DNA from: JAHJQZ01 sp963667595 | Lineage (GTDB): Bacteria > Pseudomonadota > Alphaproteobacteria > Rhizobiales > Devosiaceae | Direction of reading: 5' to 3' | NCBI GenBank assembly: GCA_963667595.2 | Contig: CAXXWD010000009.1 | Span: 124,001-188,000, forward strand | Length of the DNA: 64,000 nucleotides | In this document: positions 43,500 to 51,153 of the stretch, piece by piece | Layout: each line of letters opens with the position of its first letter | How positions within the stretch are numbered: the first letter of the stretch is position 1 | Position numbers and translations under genes: made by a program | Notes under the pieces: generated by a model | Databases searched by the model: none | What the model saw: the letters and a program-made list of their open reading frames with translations, nothing else | What the model was told of the DNA's origin: nothing

Positions 43500-43990
43500 A
43501 TGATGTTCCCAGACTTGCAATCGAGATGAGCGGCGGCTGCCAATGTGGCGCCATCCGCTTTCACGTGACCGAGCTGAACGATACCGGCCATATCTGCCAT
43601 TGCCGCATGTGCCAGAAGGCGACCGGCGGCCTGTTCGCCGCCGCCGTGAGCGTACGCGAGGAAAACCTTGTATGGACGCGCGGTACGCCGGCACTCTTCA
43701 AAAGTTCGGACTATGTCGAGCGCGGCTTTTGCCCGCATTGCGGCACATCGCTGTTTTTCCATTACGTCGACGCGCCTTTCCGGGCGCTGTCGATCGGTGC
43801 GTTCGACGATCCGCACAGGATCCCGATCCGCTTCCAGATCGGCATGGAGGGTCTGCATCCGTCTCTCGCCGGTCTTGAGGCGATCGTGCGGTCCGAAGGT
43901 ACCACCGAGGCCTCTGATCCGGCCGGTGTCGCCCGTATCGCTGCGTGCAATCACCAGCATCCCGATCACGATACGGAGCAATGGCAATGA
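43496..43990 (+). CDS. GFA/CENP-V family zinc protein, copy 3
   Basis: A 164-residue GFA protein with GGCQCGAIRFHVTELNDTGH near 13-32, ICHCRMCQKATGGLF near 33-47 and GFCPHCGTSLFFHY near 76. ATG 43496 overlaps the stop of copy 2 (ATGA). The N-terminus is longer by about six residues and the third cysteine motif has CGTS in place of CGTP. It ends in HPDHDTEQWQ. The ligands for zinc are intact. Confidence 0.9.
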   Translation: MNDVPRLAIEMSGGCQCGAIRFHVTELNDTGHICHCRMCQKATGGLFAAAVSVREENLVWTRGTPALFKSSDYVERGFCPHCGTSLFFHYVDAPFRALSIGAFDDPHRIPIRFQIGMEGLHPSLAGLEAIVRSEGTTEASDPAGVARIAACNHQHPDHDTEQWQ

Positions 43991-44472
43991 CCATTCCCGT
44001 CCTGACCGGCGGCTGCCAATGCGGTGCCGTTCGTTACGCGCTCTACCAGTCTCCGAAAAACGTTCACATCTGTCACTGTCGCATGTGCCAGAAGGCCGTC
44101 GGCGGGCCGTTTGCGGTCATCGTTCCGGTTATGAAGACCGCCTTTCGGGTGACGCGCGGCACGATCAGCCACTTTATGAGTTCCGATGTCGGCCGGCGCG
44201 GTTTCTGCGCCCAATGCGGCACGCCACTGACCTTCGACTACCCGGACGGCGACGATATCGGCGTCATGGGAGGCACGCTCGACGAGCCCGACAGGGCGCC
44301 GCCGATCGTCCAGTACGGCAATGAAAGCCGGGTTTCCTGGTTTTACCGGTTGACCGAGCTTCCCGGCACGCACCCGACCTATGAAGGAAATCCCGAAATG
44401 CGCGAGCGAATTACCAGCACCAACCATCAGCATCCCGATCACGACACCTTAACCTGGCCGCCGGCCAACTGA
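43987..44472 (+). CDS. GFA/CENP-V family zinc protein, copy 4
   Basis: A 161-residue GFA protein with GGCQCGAVRYALYQSPKNVH near 8-27, ICHCRMCQKAVGGPF near 28-42 and GFCAQCGTPLTFDYP near 71. ATG 43987 overlaps the stop of copy 3 (ATGA). It carries YRLTELPGTHPTYEGNPEMR before the terminal HPDHDTLTWPPAN, comparable to the insertion in copy 2. Thirteen bases separate it from cimA. Confidence 0.9.
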   Translation: MTIPVLTGGCQCGAVRYALYQSPKNVHICHCRMCQKAVGGPFAVIVPVMKTAFRVTRGTISHFMSSDVGRRGFCAQCGTPLTFDYPDGDDIGVMGGTLDEPDRAPPIVQYGNESRVSWFYRLTELPGTHPTYEGNPEMRERITSTNHQHPDHDTLTWPPAN

Positions 44473-44485
44473 ACGAGTTAGAAAT

Positions 44486-46087
44486 ATGTCCAAAGACCGT
44501 CTCTATATCTTCGATACAACCCTGCGTGATGGCGCCCAGACCATGGGCGTCGAGTTTTCGGTCGAGGACAAGATTCGAATTGCGCGGCTGCTCGATCGGC
44601 TGGGGGTCGATTATATCGAGGGCGGCTATCCCGGCGCCAACCCGGTCGATACCGAGTTCTTCGACACGAAACGTACAGAAAGCGCGAAGTTCACCGCTTT
44701 CGGCATGTCCAAGCGGGCGGGGCGCTCGGTTGAAAACGATCCCGGCGTGCAGGCGCTTCTGAATTCGGCGGCCGACGCCACCTGTTTCGTCGCCAAATCC
44801 TGGGACCATCAGGTGGTCACGGCCCTGGGCATCTCGCTTGAGGACAATCTCGATGCCATCCGCGAAAGCGTTGTGGCTTCGAATGCGCGCGGCAAGGAAA
44901 CCCTGCTTGACGCCGAGCATTTCTTCGACGGCTACAAGGCTAATCGCGATTACGCGCTTGAAACCGTCAAGGCGGCCGTCGATGCCGGCGCGCGCTGGGT
45001 CGTTTTGTGCGACACCAATGGCGGGACCATGCCCGACGAGGTAACCGAGATCGTCACGGACGTGATGAGCGTGTGTCCCGGCGACAAGCTCGGCATCCAT
45101 GCCCATAACGACACCGGCCAGGCGGTGGCCAACACGCTTGCCGCCGTCAGGGCCGGCGTACGTCAGGTCCAGGGCACGATCAACGGCATCGGCGAGCGCT
45201 GCGGCAATGCCGACCTCATCTCCTTGATCCCGACGCTGATGCTCAAGCCGATCTTTGCCGATCAGTTCGAGACCGGATTGTCCAGAACGCAGCTCGGCCA
45301 GATCACCCATCTGTCGCGCGCCTTCGACGACATGCTCAACCGCGCACCCAACCGGCAGGCGCCCTATGTCGGGGCCGGCGCCTTTGCCACCAAGGCCGGC
45401 ATCCACGCGTCCGCCCTGGTCAAGGATTTCGCCAGCTATGAGCACGTGCCGCCGGAAAGCGTCGGCAACGAACGGGCCATCATGGTGTCGCAACAGGCCG
45501 GCAAGTCGAACCTCATCGCGGCGCTGACACGCAACGGCATCGCGGTCGAAAAGAACGACCCACGTCTCGACCGGCTGCTGGCCGAGGTGAAGGAGCGCGA
45601 ATCCCGCGGCTATTCCTATGATGGTGCCGAAGCCTCGTTCTACATGCTGGCGGCGCGCCAGTTCGGCATGGTGCCCCAGTTCTTCGACGTCGAAAGCTAT
45701 CGTGCCCAGGTCGAGCGGCGTCACAATGCCAAAGGCGAGCAGATCACCGTCACCGAAGCCATCGTCAAGATCCGCATCGACGACACGCGCCTGATGTCGG
45801 TGGCCGAAGGCAACGGCCCCGTCAACGCGCTCGACCTTGCCATGCGCAAGGACTTGGGCAAGTATTCCAAGGATATCGACGATCTCGAACTGGTAGACTT
45901 CAGGGTCCGTATCCTCGATGGGGGCACCGGGGCTATCACCCGCGTTTTGGTCGAAAGCCGCGACGACGGCAGCGGTGAACGCTGGAATACCATTGGTGTT
46001 TCGTCCAACATAATTGATGCCTCATTCGAGGCGCTGTATGAGTCGATCAACTACAAGCTTCTGAAAATGGAAGCGCTACGGAACTGA
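44486..46087 (+). CDS. cimA: citramalate synthase
   Basis: A 533-residue enzyme of the isopropylmalate/homocitrate synthase superfamily, CimA type, condensing pyruvate and acetyl-CoA to citramalate on the threonine-independent isoleucine route. YIFDTTLRDGAQTMGVEFSV near 7-26 and the metal motif GIHAHNDTGQAVAN near 207 are present, followed by the LeuA-type allosteric domain after about 390. Length fits CimA. It is the last biosynthetic gene of the cysS operon. Confidence 0.93.
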   Translation: MSKDRLYIFDTTLRDGAQTMGVEFSVEDKIRIARLLDRLGVDYIEGGYPGANPVDTEFFDTKRTESAKFTAFGMSKRAGRSVENDPGVQALLNSAADATCFVAKSWDHQVVTALGISLEDNLDAIRESVVASNARGKETLLDAEHFFDGYKANRDYALETVKAAVDAGARWVVLCDTNGGTMPDEVTEIVTDVMSVCPGDKLGIHAHNDTGQAVANTLAAVRAGVRQVQGTINGIGERCGNADLISLIPTLMLKPIFADQFETGLSRTQLGQITHLSRAFDDMLNRAPNRQAPYVGAGAFATKAGIHASALVKDFASYEHVPPESVGNERAIMVSQQAGKSNLIAALTRNGIAVEKNDPRLDRLLAEVKERESRGYSYDGAEASFYMLAARQFGMVPQFFDVESYRAQVERRHNAKGEQITVTEAIVKIRIDDTRLMSVAEGNGPVNALDLAMRKDLGKYSKDIDDLELVDFRVRILDGGTGAITRVLVESRDDGSGERWNTIGVSSNIIDASFEALYESINYKLLKMEALRN

Positions 46088-46124
46088 TTCCCACGTCCGG
46101 CGGCGGGGGCCGGCACCAAGGAGA

Positions 46125-48155
46125 ATGGATTTGGCCGAGGCAGCATCACCAAAGCGCCCAACCTGGTTTTGGCCGGTAATTGTGGTCGTCGTACTTGTAT
46201 TGGCGGCAGGCGGATTTGCCGCACCCTCGGTTCTGGAATGTTCCAGCAGCGAGTCCGGCTTCGGCGCCTGCATAAATTCCAAGCTGGCCGGTCTCGGTCT
46301 GGCACCCGCCAAGCTGGCGGATTCGACCGCGACGTCGACGTCGGTTGCGGTGGCACAGCCGGCCGAAACGGTCGAAGCGCCACCGGTCAAAATCGTTCCG
46401 CCTGATTTCGGCGTGCGTGTCGAGCCCAATGGTTCGATCGTCATCGCCGGCAGCGGCGCCACCGGCAAGACGGTACAGATCTTCGTCAATGGCGAGCTTT
46501 ACGGAACGGCCAGTGTCGAGCCGAGCGGCGACTGGGTTCTCGTGCCCGATGCGCCATTGCCTCCGGGTGGGTACGAACTGACCGTTGTCGATCCGGAAAC
46601 GGGCAAGCCCTTCGAAAAGGCTTTCGTCGTTGCCATCAACGAGGACAAGACCAGCGAACCGCTGGTTGTCGCCTCGGTGCCGGGCAAGGCCAGCGAGGTT
46701 TTGCAGGGGCTAATCGGACCCGCCGCTGCGACGACGAGCGTGGCCGAAGCGGATCTTGCGCAACCAGCGCCCGAAACGACCAGTGAACCGCCAGTCGCCG
46801 TGGCGACGGCAGAACCGGTAGAACCGGCTGCTGCAACGAGTGCGCCGGCAACGAACCCTGTGGCAACGCAAGACCAGTCGGTCGCAACCGATGCCCAGCC
46901 GGCAACGGTTGAAGATCAGCCGGCCGCCACCGCTGTCGCTCCGGCCGAGCCGCCGGCAGAAATCGCCAGCGAGCCTGCCGCGACCGAACAGGCCGTCGCC
47001 ACCGCCGAAGAAGACGTGGTCGGCGATGTCGACGCCCTGTCGCAGCGTATCGATGCGCTGGCTCAGATGCCCCCCTCGATCGACGCTGTGGAGATCGACA
47101 AGGACAGGAACTTCTTCGCCGGGACTGGCGCCAATGGCGCGATCATCCGCGTTTACGTCGACAATGTCTTTGTCGGCGATACCAAGGTGGCGAATGGCCG
47201 CTGGTTGCTCGAAACAGGCAATGTCCTGAAAAACCGCAGTCAGCGCGTTCGCGCCGATCAGCTGATGCCGGGGACCGCCGACGTTGTGGCCCGGGCCGAA
47301 ATCGACTTCATCTTCGAGGCGCCGCAGGCTGGCGAAAGTGAAACGGCGGTGGCCGAGGCTCCGGTAACCGCGACCGAATCCGCGCCGAGTGCCGACACTG
47401 TCCCCTCAGCCGATGAACCTGTCGCTCCGGCAACCGAAATTGCCACGGCGGAAACGCCATCAGAACCTGCGACGAAACCCGCGTCGGTGACTGAACAAAC
47501 ATCGGCACCCGCAGCGACGGAGCAGTCGACAGCCGTCGCCGAGGCCACGACGCCGGCGACAACTGCCCAGCCGGAGACCAGCGTGACCGAAGCGGCAACA
47601 ACCGCCGCTTCCTCCGGTGCCGGAACCGCTACAAACGTAGCTGCGACGGCCGAAGCCCAGGCAGGCACGAGTGTTGCCTCAGCCGGAACCGCCGGAACCG
47701 TGGTTGGCGTTCCTGAACCCGATTTCTCCATCGATACCGGCATTCCGGTGACGGTGGTAACGCAAACGCCTGCCGAAACACCAACGGCTGTCGCCACATC
47801 CGAACCTTCGGCCGAACCTGTCGCCGCGGCATCGTCCGAACCGCAGGAGTCGGTGGTGGTTGCAGCGGCCGAGGAACCCCCGGCGGCACCCGTCGCGGAA
47901 GCCCCCGTCGCGCCTGTGGCCGAATCCGACGTGCCCAAGCTCGTGGCGATTCCTTTCGGGGAACCGGAATTCGGTCGTTTCGTCACTGGCAAGGCGATTA
48001 TCCGTTCGGGTGACAATCTATGGACCATTGCCCGCCGGGTTTATGGATCGGGTTACAAATACACCCAGATCTACGGCGCCAATCGCGACCAGATCCGCGA
48101 TCCGGACCTGATCTATCCCGGACAGGTCTTCAATCTGCCGGATGTCGGCATATAG
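46125..48155 (+). CDS. membrane-anchored LysM protein with two Ig-like domains
   Basis: A 676-residue envelope protein. A short cytoplasmic N-terminus and one membrane helix (about 15-35) are followed by two related beta domains: PPDFGVRVEPNGSIVIAGSG near 90-110 with QIFVNGELYGTASVEPSGDW, and VEIDKDRNFFAGTGANGAII near 323-343 with RVYVDNVFVGDTKVANGRWL. They are joined by long linkers rich in Ala, Pro, Thr and Glu. A C-terminal LysM domain (IIRSGDNLWTIARRVYGSGY, then LIYPGQVFNLP) should bind peptidoglycan. AAGGAGA fixes ATG 46125, 37 bases after cimA. Confidence 0.85.
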   Translation: MDLAEAASPKRPTWFWPVIVVVVLVLAAGGFAAPSVLECSSSESGFGACINSKLAGLGLAPAKLADSTATSTSVAVAQPAETVEAPPVKIVPPDFGVRVEPNGSIVIAGSGATGKTVQIFVNGELYGTASVEPSGDWVLVPDAPLPPGGYELTVVDPETGKPFEKAFVVAINEDKTSEPLVVASVPGKASEVLQGLIGPAAATTSVAEADLAQPAPETTSEPPVAVATAEPVEPAAATSAPATNPVATQDQSVATDAQPATVEDQPAATAVAPAEPPAEIASEPAATEQAVATAEEDVVGDVDALSQRIDALAQMPPSIDAVEIDKDRNFFAGTGANGAIIRVYVDNVFVGDTKVANGRWLLETGNVLKNRSQRVRADQLMPGTADVVARAEIDFIFEAPQAGESETAVAEAPVTATESAPSADTVPSADEPVAPATEIATAETPSEPATKPASVTEQTSAPAATEQSTAVAEATTPATTAQPETSVTEAATTAASSGAGTATNVAATAEAQAGTSVASAGTAGTVVGVPEPDFSIDTGIPVTVVTQTPAETPTAVATSEPSAEPVAAASSEPQESVVVAAAEEPPAAPVAEAPVAPVAESDVPKLVAIPFGEPEFGRFVTGKAIIRSGDNLWTIARRVYGSGYKYTQIYGANRDQIRDPDLIYPGQVFNLPDVGI

Positions 48156-48156
48156 G

Positions 48157-48181
48157 TCCAAGGCGCATCATGCGCCTTGGA
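48157..48181. repeat. 25-base near-perfect palindrome after the LysM gene
   Basis: TCCAAGGCGCAT (48157-48168) and ATGCGCCTTGGA (48170-48181) are perfect 12-base arms around a single C. No T run follows, so it is not a standard intrinsic terminator. It sits two bases after the LysM stop and about 100 bases before the arsR-type gene, and could be a DNA-binding site, a cruciform or a processing hairpin. Confidence 0.6.
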
Positions 48182-48284
48182 ACCGGCACGTGCGAAACCG
48201 GGAAGCGGGTTGCTCGTCTCATTTGCGAGCTGACCCGCTTCACCCTTGCGTCATCTCGCGGCTTCGTTTAATCGTCACAAGACG

Positions 48285-48626
48285 ATGAAATATGAAGCTG
48301 AAGAAGACGAAGACTTGACCACCGCTCTGCGTGCTCTGGCGCACCCGGTTCGCTTGAGCATTCTTCGCATTCTGGCCAGAAATGGCACACCGAACTGTTG
48401 CTGCACCGATGTGACGGAATGTCTGCCGCTGGCGCAATCCACCGTCAGCCAGCACATCAAGGTTCTGCTCGATGCCGGACTGATCGAACGCAAGCCGAGC
48501 GGCACGCGCAATTGCTACGTGGTGCGGGCCGACCGGCTGGGCGAAGCCGTCGCGGCGCTCAAGATCTTCGTCGAGACTCTGGACGTTCCCGCTTCGCCCG
48601 AAACAGCACTGAGCAAGAGCGCGTAA
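48285..48626 (+). CDS. ArsR/SmtB family regulator with a CCC motif
   Basis: A 113-residue winged-helix repressor. LRALAHPVRLSILRILARNG opens the fold, followed by Cys38-Cys39-Cys40 (NCCCTDVTE), at the position where metal- or redox-sensing members bind ligand, and LAQSTVSQHIKVLLDAGLIE is the recognition helix. Three adjacent cysteines suggest metal, persulfide or redox sensing, which is inference. Only five bases separate it from the Atm1-type exporter, so the regulator probably controls that operon. ATG 48285 is chosen over the frame start at 48246. Confidence 0.88.
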   Translation: MKYEAEEDEDLTTALRALAHPVRLSILRILARNGTPNCCCTDVTECLPLAQSTVSQHIKVLLDAGLIERKPSGTRNCYVVRADRLGEAVAALKIFVETLDVPASPETALSKSA

Positions 48627-48631
48627 CTTTC

Positions 48632-50644
48632 ATGGCTGATCAGAAACAGGCCCGCCCGCGCGTCAGCGCGGATGAGGGCGATCTCCTGTCGACCATCAAG
48701 AACCTCTGGTCCTATATCTGGCCGGCGGATCGGGCCGACCTGAAACTGCGGGTTCTTCTGGCCATCGGCGCGCTCATTCTGGCCAAGCTCGCCACCACGC
48801 TGGCGCCCTTCGTCTACAAGGCGGTCATCGACGGGCTGGGCGCGACCGGAACGCCACCGGAACTCATGTGGGGCGTGGCCGTGCCGGTCCTCATGGTCAT
48901 CGCCTATGGCATCGCCAACATCGCCGATACCGGTTTCCAGCAATTGCGCGATGTTTTATTCGCCAGCGTCGGTCAGCATGCCGTACGCAGCCTGGCGCGC
49001 CAAACCTTCGAACACCTGCACCGCCTGTCTTTGCGGTTTCATCTGCAGCGGCGCACCGGCGGGCTTTCCCGTGTCATTGAGCGCGGCACCAAGGGCATCG
49101 AGACCATCGTCCGGTTCACCATGCTCAACACGGCGCCGACGATCATCGAGTTTCTCGTCGTCGGCATCGTCTTTTTGTGGATGTTCGGTATCGGCTTCCT
49201 CGGCGTGCTCGTCGTCACCATCTGGCTCTATATCTGGTTCACCATCCGCGCCTCCAACTGGCGTATCGGCATCCGCCGCGAGATGAACGACAGCGATACG
49301 GACGCCAATTCCAAGGCCATCGACAGCCTTTTGAATTTCGAGACCGTCAAGTATTTCGGCAATGAGAAGATGGAGGCGGATCGGTTCGATGCGTCCATGG
49401 CGCGCTACGAACACTCGGCCATTCGCATCTGGTCCTCGCTCGGCGTTCTCAATTTCGGTCAAGGCGTGATCTTCTGGACCGGCATGAGCGTCATCGGCGT
49501 CATGTCTGCCTATGGTGTCATAAACAAGTCACTGAGCGTTGGCGATTTCGTCCTGGTCAACACCTTCATGATGCAGATCTACAGGCCATTGTTCATGATT
49601 GGCTTCGTTTATCGCGAAATCCGCCAGGGGCTTGCCGATATCGAGGCGATGTTCCAGCTTCTGGCACAGCCCGCCGAGATCGAGGATGCCCCCGACGCCG
49701 CGCCTTTGGTCATGACAGGACCGGTGCTGAAATTCGATGATGTGCGGTTTTCCTACGATGCGGACCGGCCGATCCTCAAGGGCATCGGCTTTACGGTGCC
49801 GGCCGGCAGGACGATCGCCGTGGTCGGTCCGTCCGGGGCCGGCAAGTCGACGATCTCGCGTCTGATTTTCCGCTTCTACGACGTCACCGGCGGCTCCGTC
49901 AGCATCGACGGGCAGGACGTACGCAAGGTGACGCAGGCTTCGTTGCGCGCCGCCATCGGCATGGTGCCGCAGGATACCGTGCTGTTCAACGATACCATCG
50001 CCTACAACATTCGCTATGGACGGCCGGACGCCAGCGACGAGGAGGTCCGCGCGGCGGCCCGCATGGCTCAGATCGGCAGTTTCATCGAGAGCCTGCCCAA
50101 GGGTTACGATACCCAGGTCGGCGAGCGCGGCCTCAAGCTTTCAGGGGGCGAAAAACAGCGCGTCGCCATCGCCCGTACGCTTTTGAAGGCGCCGCCAATC
50201 CTCATTCTCGACGAAGCGACCTCGGCGCTCGATACCCAGACGGAGCGCGATATCCAGTCGGCGCTCGACGCGGTCTCCCGGGGTCGCACCACGCTGGTCA
50301 TCGCCCATCGCCTGTCGACCGTGGTCAATGCCGACGAGATCATCGTGCTGAGGGGTGGGGAGATCGCCGAACGCGGCACCCATGCCGATTTGCTCGCCGA
50401 CCAAGGCCTTTACGCCGAAATGTGGAATCGACAGCGCGAAGCGACCGAGGCGGAAGAGCACCTGCGCAAGGCGCGCGAAGAGGACAGGGAAGGCTTTTTC
50501 ACAGCGTGCACAAACGGTGGTGGAGTGAGGTGTGTCGGGTCTGAAGGACCGGTGAAAGGGTCCGGTGGATCTCTTCAGGCGTCAAACCGCTCGGAGAGCC
50601 GCGCTCAAAGGGTCGGCGCGATAGAGTATTTTCAGGCGAAGTAG
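48632..50644 (+). CDS. Atm1/HMT1-type ABC exporter with repeat-derived C-terminus
   Basis: A 670-residue half-transporter: an exporter membrane domain (about 30-345, six helices) and an ATPase domain (about 370-615) with Walker A GPSGAGKS, signature LSGGEKQR and Walker B LILDEATSALD. FVYKAVIDGLGA, NFETVKYFGNE and LVNTFMMQIYRPL are typical of Atm1-like proteins, which export glutathione-linked sulfur or metal species from the cytosol and in bacteria aid heavy-metal tolerance. The homology should end near EEDREGF (about 625). The rest, starting about GPVKGSGGSLQASNRSESRA, is encoded by repeat DNA, and the stop is a TAG inside a RIME-type repeat. Confidence 0.9.
   Translation: MADQKQARPRVSADEGDLLSTIKNLWSYIWPADRADLKLRVLLAIGALILAKLATTLAPFVYKAVIDGLGATGTPPELMWGVAVPVLMVIAYGIANIADTGFQQLRDVLFASVGQHAVRSLARQTFEHLHRLSLRFHLQRRTGGLSRVIERGTKGIETIVRFTMLNTAPTIIEFLVVGIVFLWMFGIGFLGVLVVTIWLYIWFTIRASNWRIGIRREMNDSDTDANSKAIDSLLNFETVKYFGNEKMEADRFDASMARYEHSAIRIWSSLGVLNFGQGVIFWTGMSVIGVMSAYGVINKSLSVGDFVLVNTFMMQIYRPLFMIGFVYREIRQGLADIEAMFQLLAQPAEIEDAPDAAPLVMTGPVLKFDDVRFSYDADRPILKGIGFTVPAGRTIAVVGPSGAGKSTISRLIFRFYDVTGGSVSIDGQDVRKVTQASLRAAIGMVPQDTVLFNDTIAYNIRYGRPDASDEEVRAAARMAQIGSFIESLPKGYDTQVGERGLKLSGGEKQRVAIARTLLKAPPILILDEATSALDTQTERDIQSALDAVSRGRTTLVIAHRLSTVVNADEIIVLRGGEIAERGTHADLLADQGLYAEMWNRQREATEAEEHLRKAREEDREGFFTACTNGGGVRCVGSEGPVKGSGGSLQASNRSESRAQRVGAIEYFQAK
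50556..50621. repeat. GAGAGC-type repeat inside the 3' end of the exporter gene
   Basis: AAGGGTCCGGTGGATCTCTT, then CGCTCGGAGAGCCGCGCTCAAAG: same order as the copies at 24838-24914. It encodes the tail of the exporter in frame. Confidence 0.65.
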
Positions 50645-50768
50645 GTACCGGTTCGCCGGTTCGAGTGAAGAGGATCAGAAAACAGTCCAGTGGACTGTTT
50701 CCCGATGAACACGCCATAACAAGAAGAGAGAGCAGATCACCCGATTCAATTAAAACGTGATCTGCTCC
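50623..50768. repeat. RIME/Bru-RS-type repeat, composite
   Basis: AGAGTATTTTCAGGCGAAGTAGGTACCGG matches the usual element except TAG where TGG is usual; that TAG stops the exporter. An insertion with CAGTCCAGTGGACTG follows, then AGAGCAGATCA and TGATCTGCTC as the terminal hairpin (about 50730-50768). A fragment of the same hairpin recurs at 51043-51079. Confidence 0.8.
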
Positions 50769-50812
50769 AGCCGCAACGGTTCTTGATCCAACCTCAACAC
50801 ACCTCTTTGCGT

Positions 50813-50842
50813 CGTCCCGGTGCTTGACACCGGGAACCACTC
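50813..50842. repeat. CCCGGTGCTTGACACCGGG palindromic repeat
   Basis: GTCCCGGTGCTTGACACCGG then GAACC, identical in core to the elements at about 25036 and 25404 and inverse to those at about 25173 and 25541, so it is a family dispersed in this genome. Confidence 0.75.
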
Positions 50843-51099
50843 GCCTCGGTATTTACTCAGGTACAAATGGTTTGCTCTTCTTGCCCCGTTCTCTGCGCGG
50901 GATGAGTAGAGGTGCAAGCACGCGCACTTTTGTTCTTTGCGCCGCGAGTAGACCCCGCGATCAATTCGTGGGGTGACACTGTTGTGGTGTGAGCGCATGG
51001 CAACACATCAGGCTTATATGTGTTTCTTCCCGACCGCCGTATCAGATCACACGATTCAACCAGAACGTGATTTGCTCTGGAACGGGAGCAAGCCGCAAA

Positions 51100-51127
51100 A
51101 AAAGGCCCGCATCGCTGCGGGCCTTTT
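51100..51127 (-). terminator. rho-independent terminator of the RND operon
   Basis: AAAAGGCCCGCA (51100-51111) and TGCGGGCCTTTT (51116-51127) form a 12-bp stem with a 4-base loop. On the minus strand it follows the RND pump stop by 26 bases. Confidence 0.82.
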
Positions 51128-51153
51128 GGGTTTTGCAGTCCGTCGCCTTTCGC

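Larger units (their letters stand above)
50645..51153. other. intergenic repeat cluster between the exporter and the RND operon
   Basis: About 510 bases without a supported gene. Contents in order: the rest of the RIME repeat (to 50768), a CCGGTGCTTGACACCGG palindrome (50813-50842), a GACCCCGCGATCAATTCGTG type palindromic element (about 50955-50985), a second RIME hairpin fragment (51043-51079) and the RND terminator (51100-51127). Small open frames here are repeat by-products. Confidence 0.65.

Noticed and set aside
50750..50998. 82-codon minus-strand frame
   Set aside because: Built from RIME and TGCTTGACACC repeat sequence; no protein-like signal.
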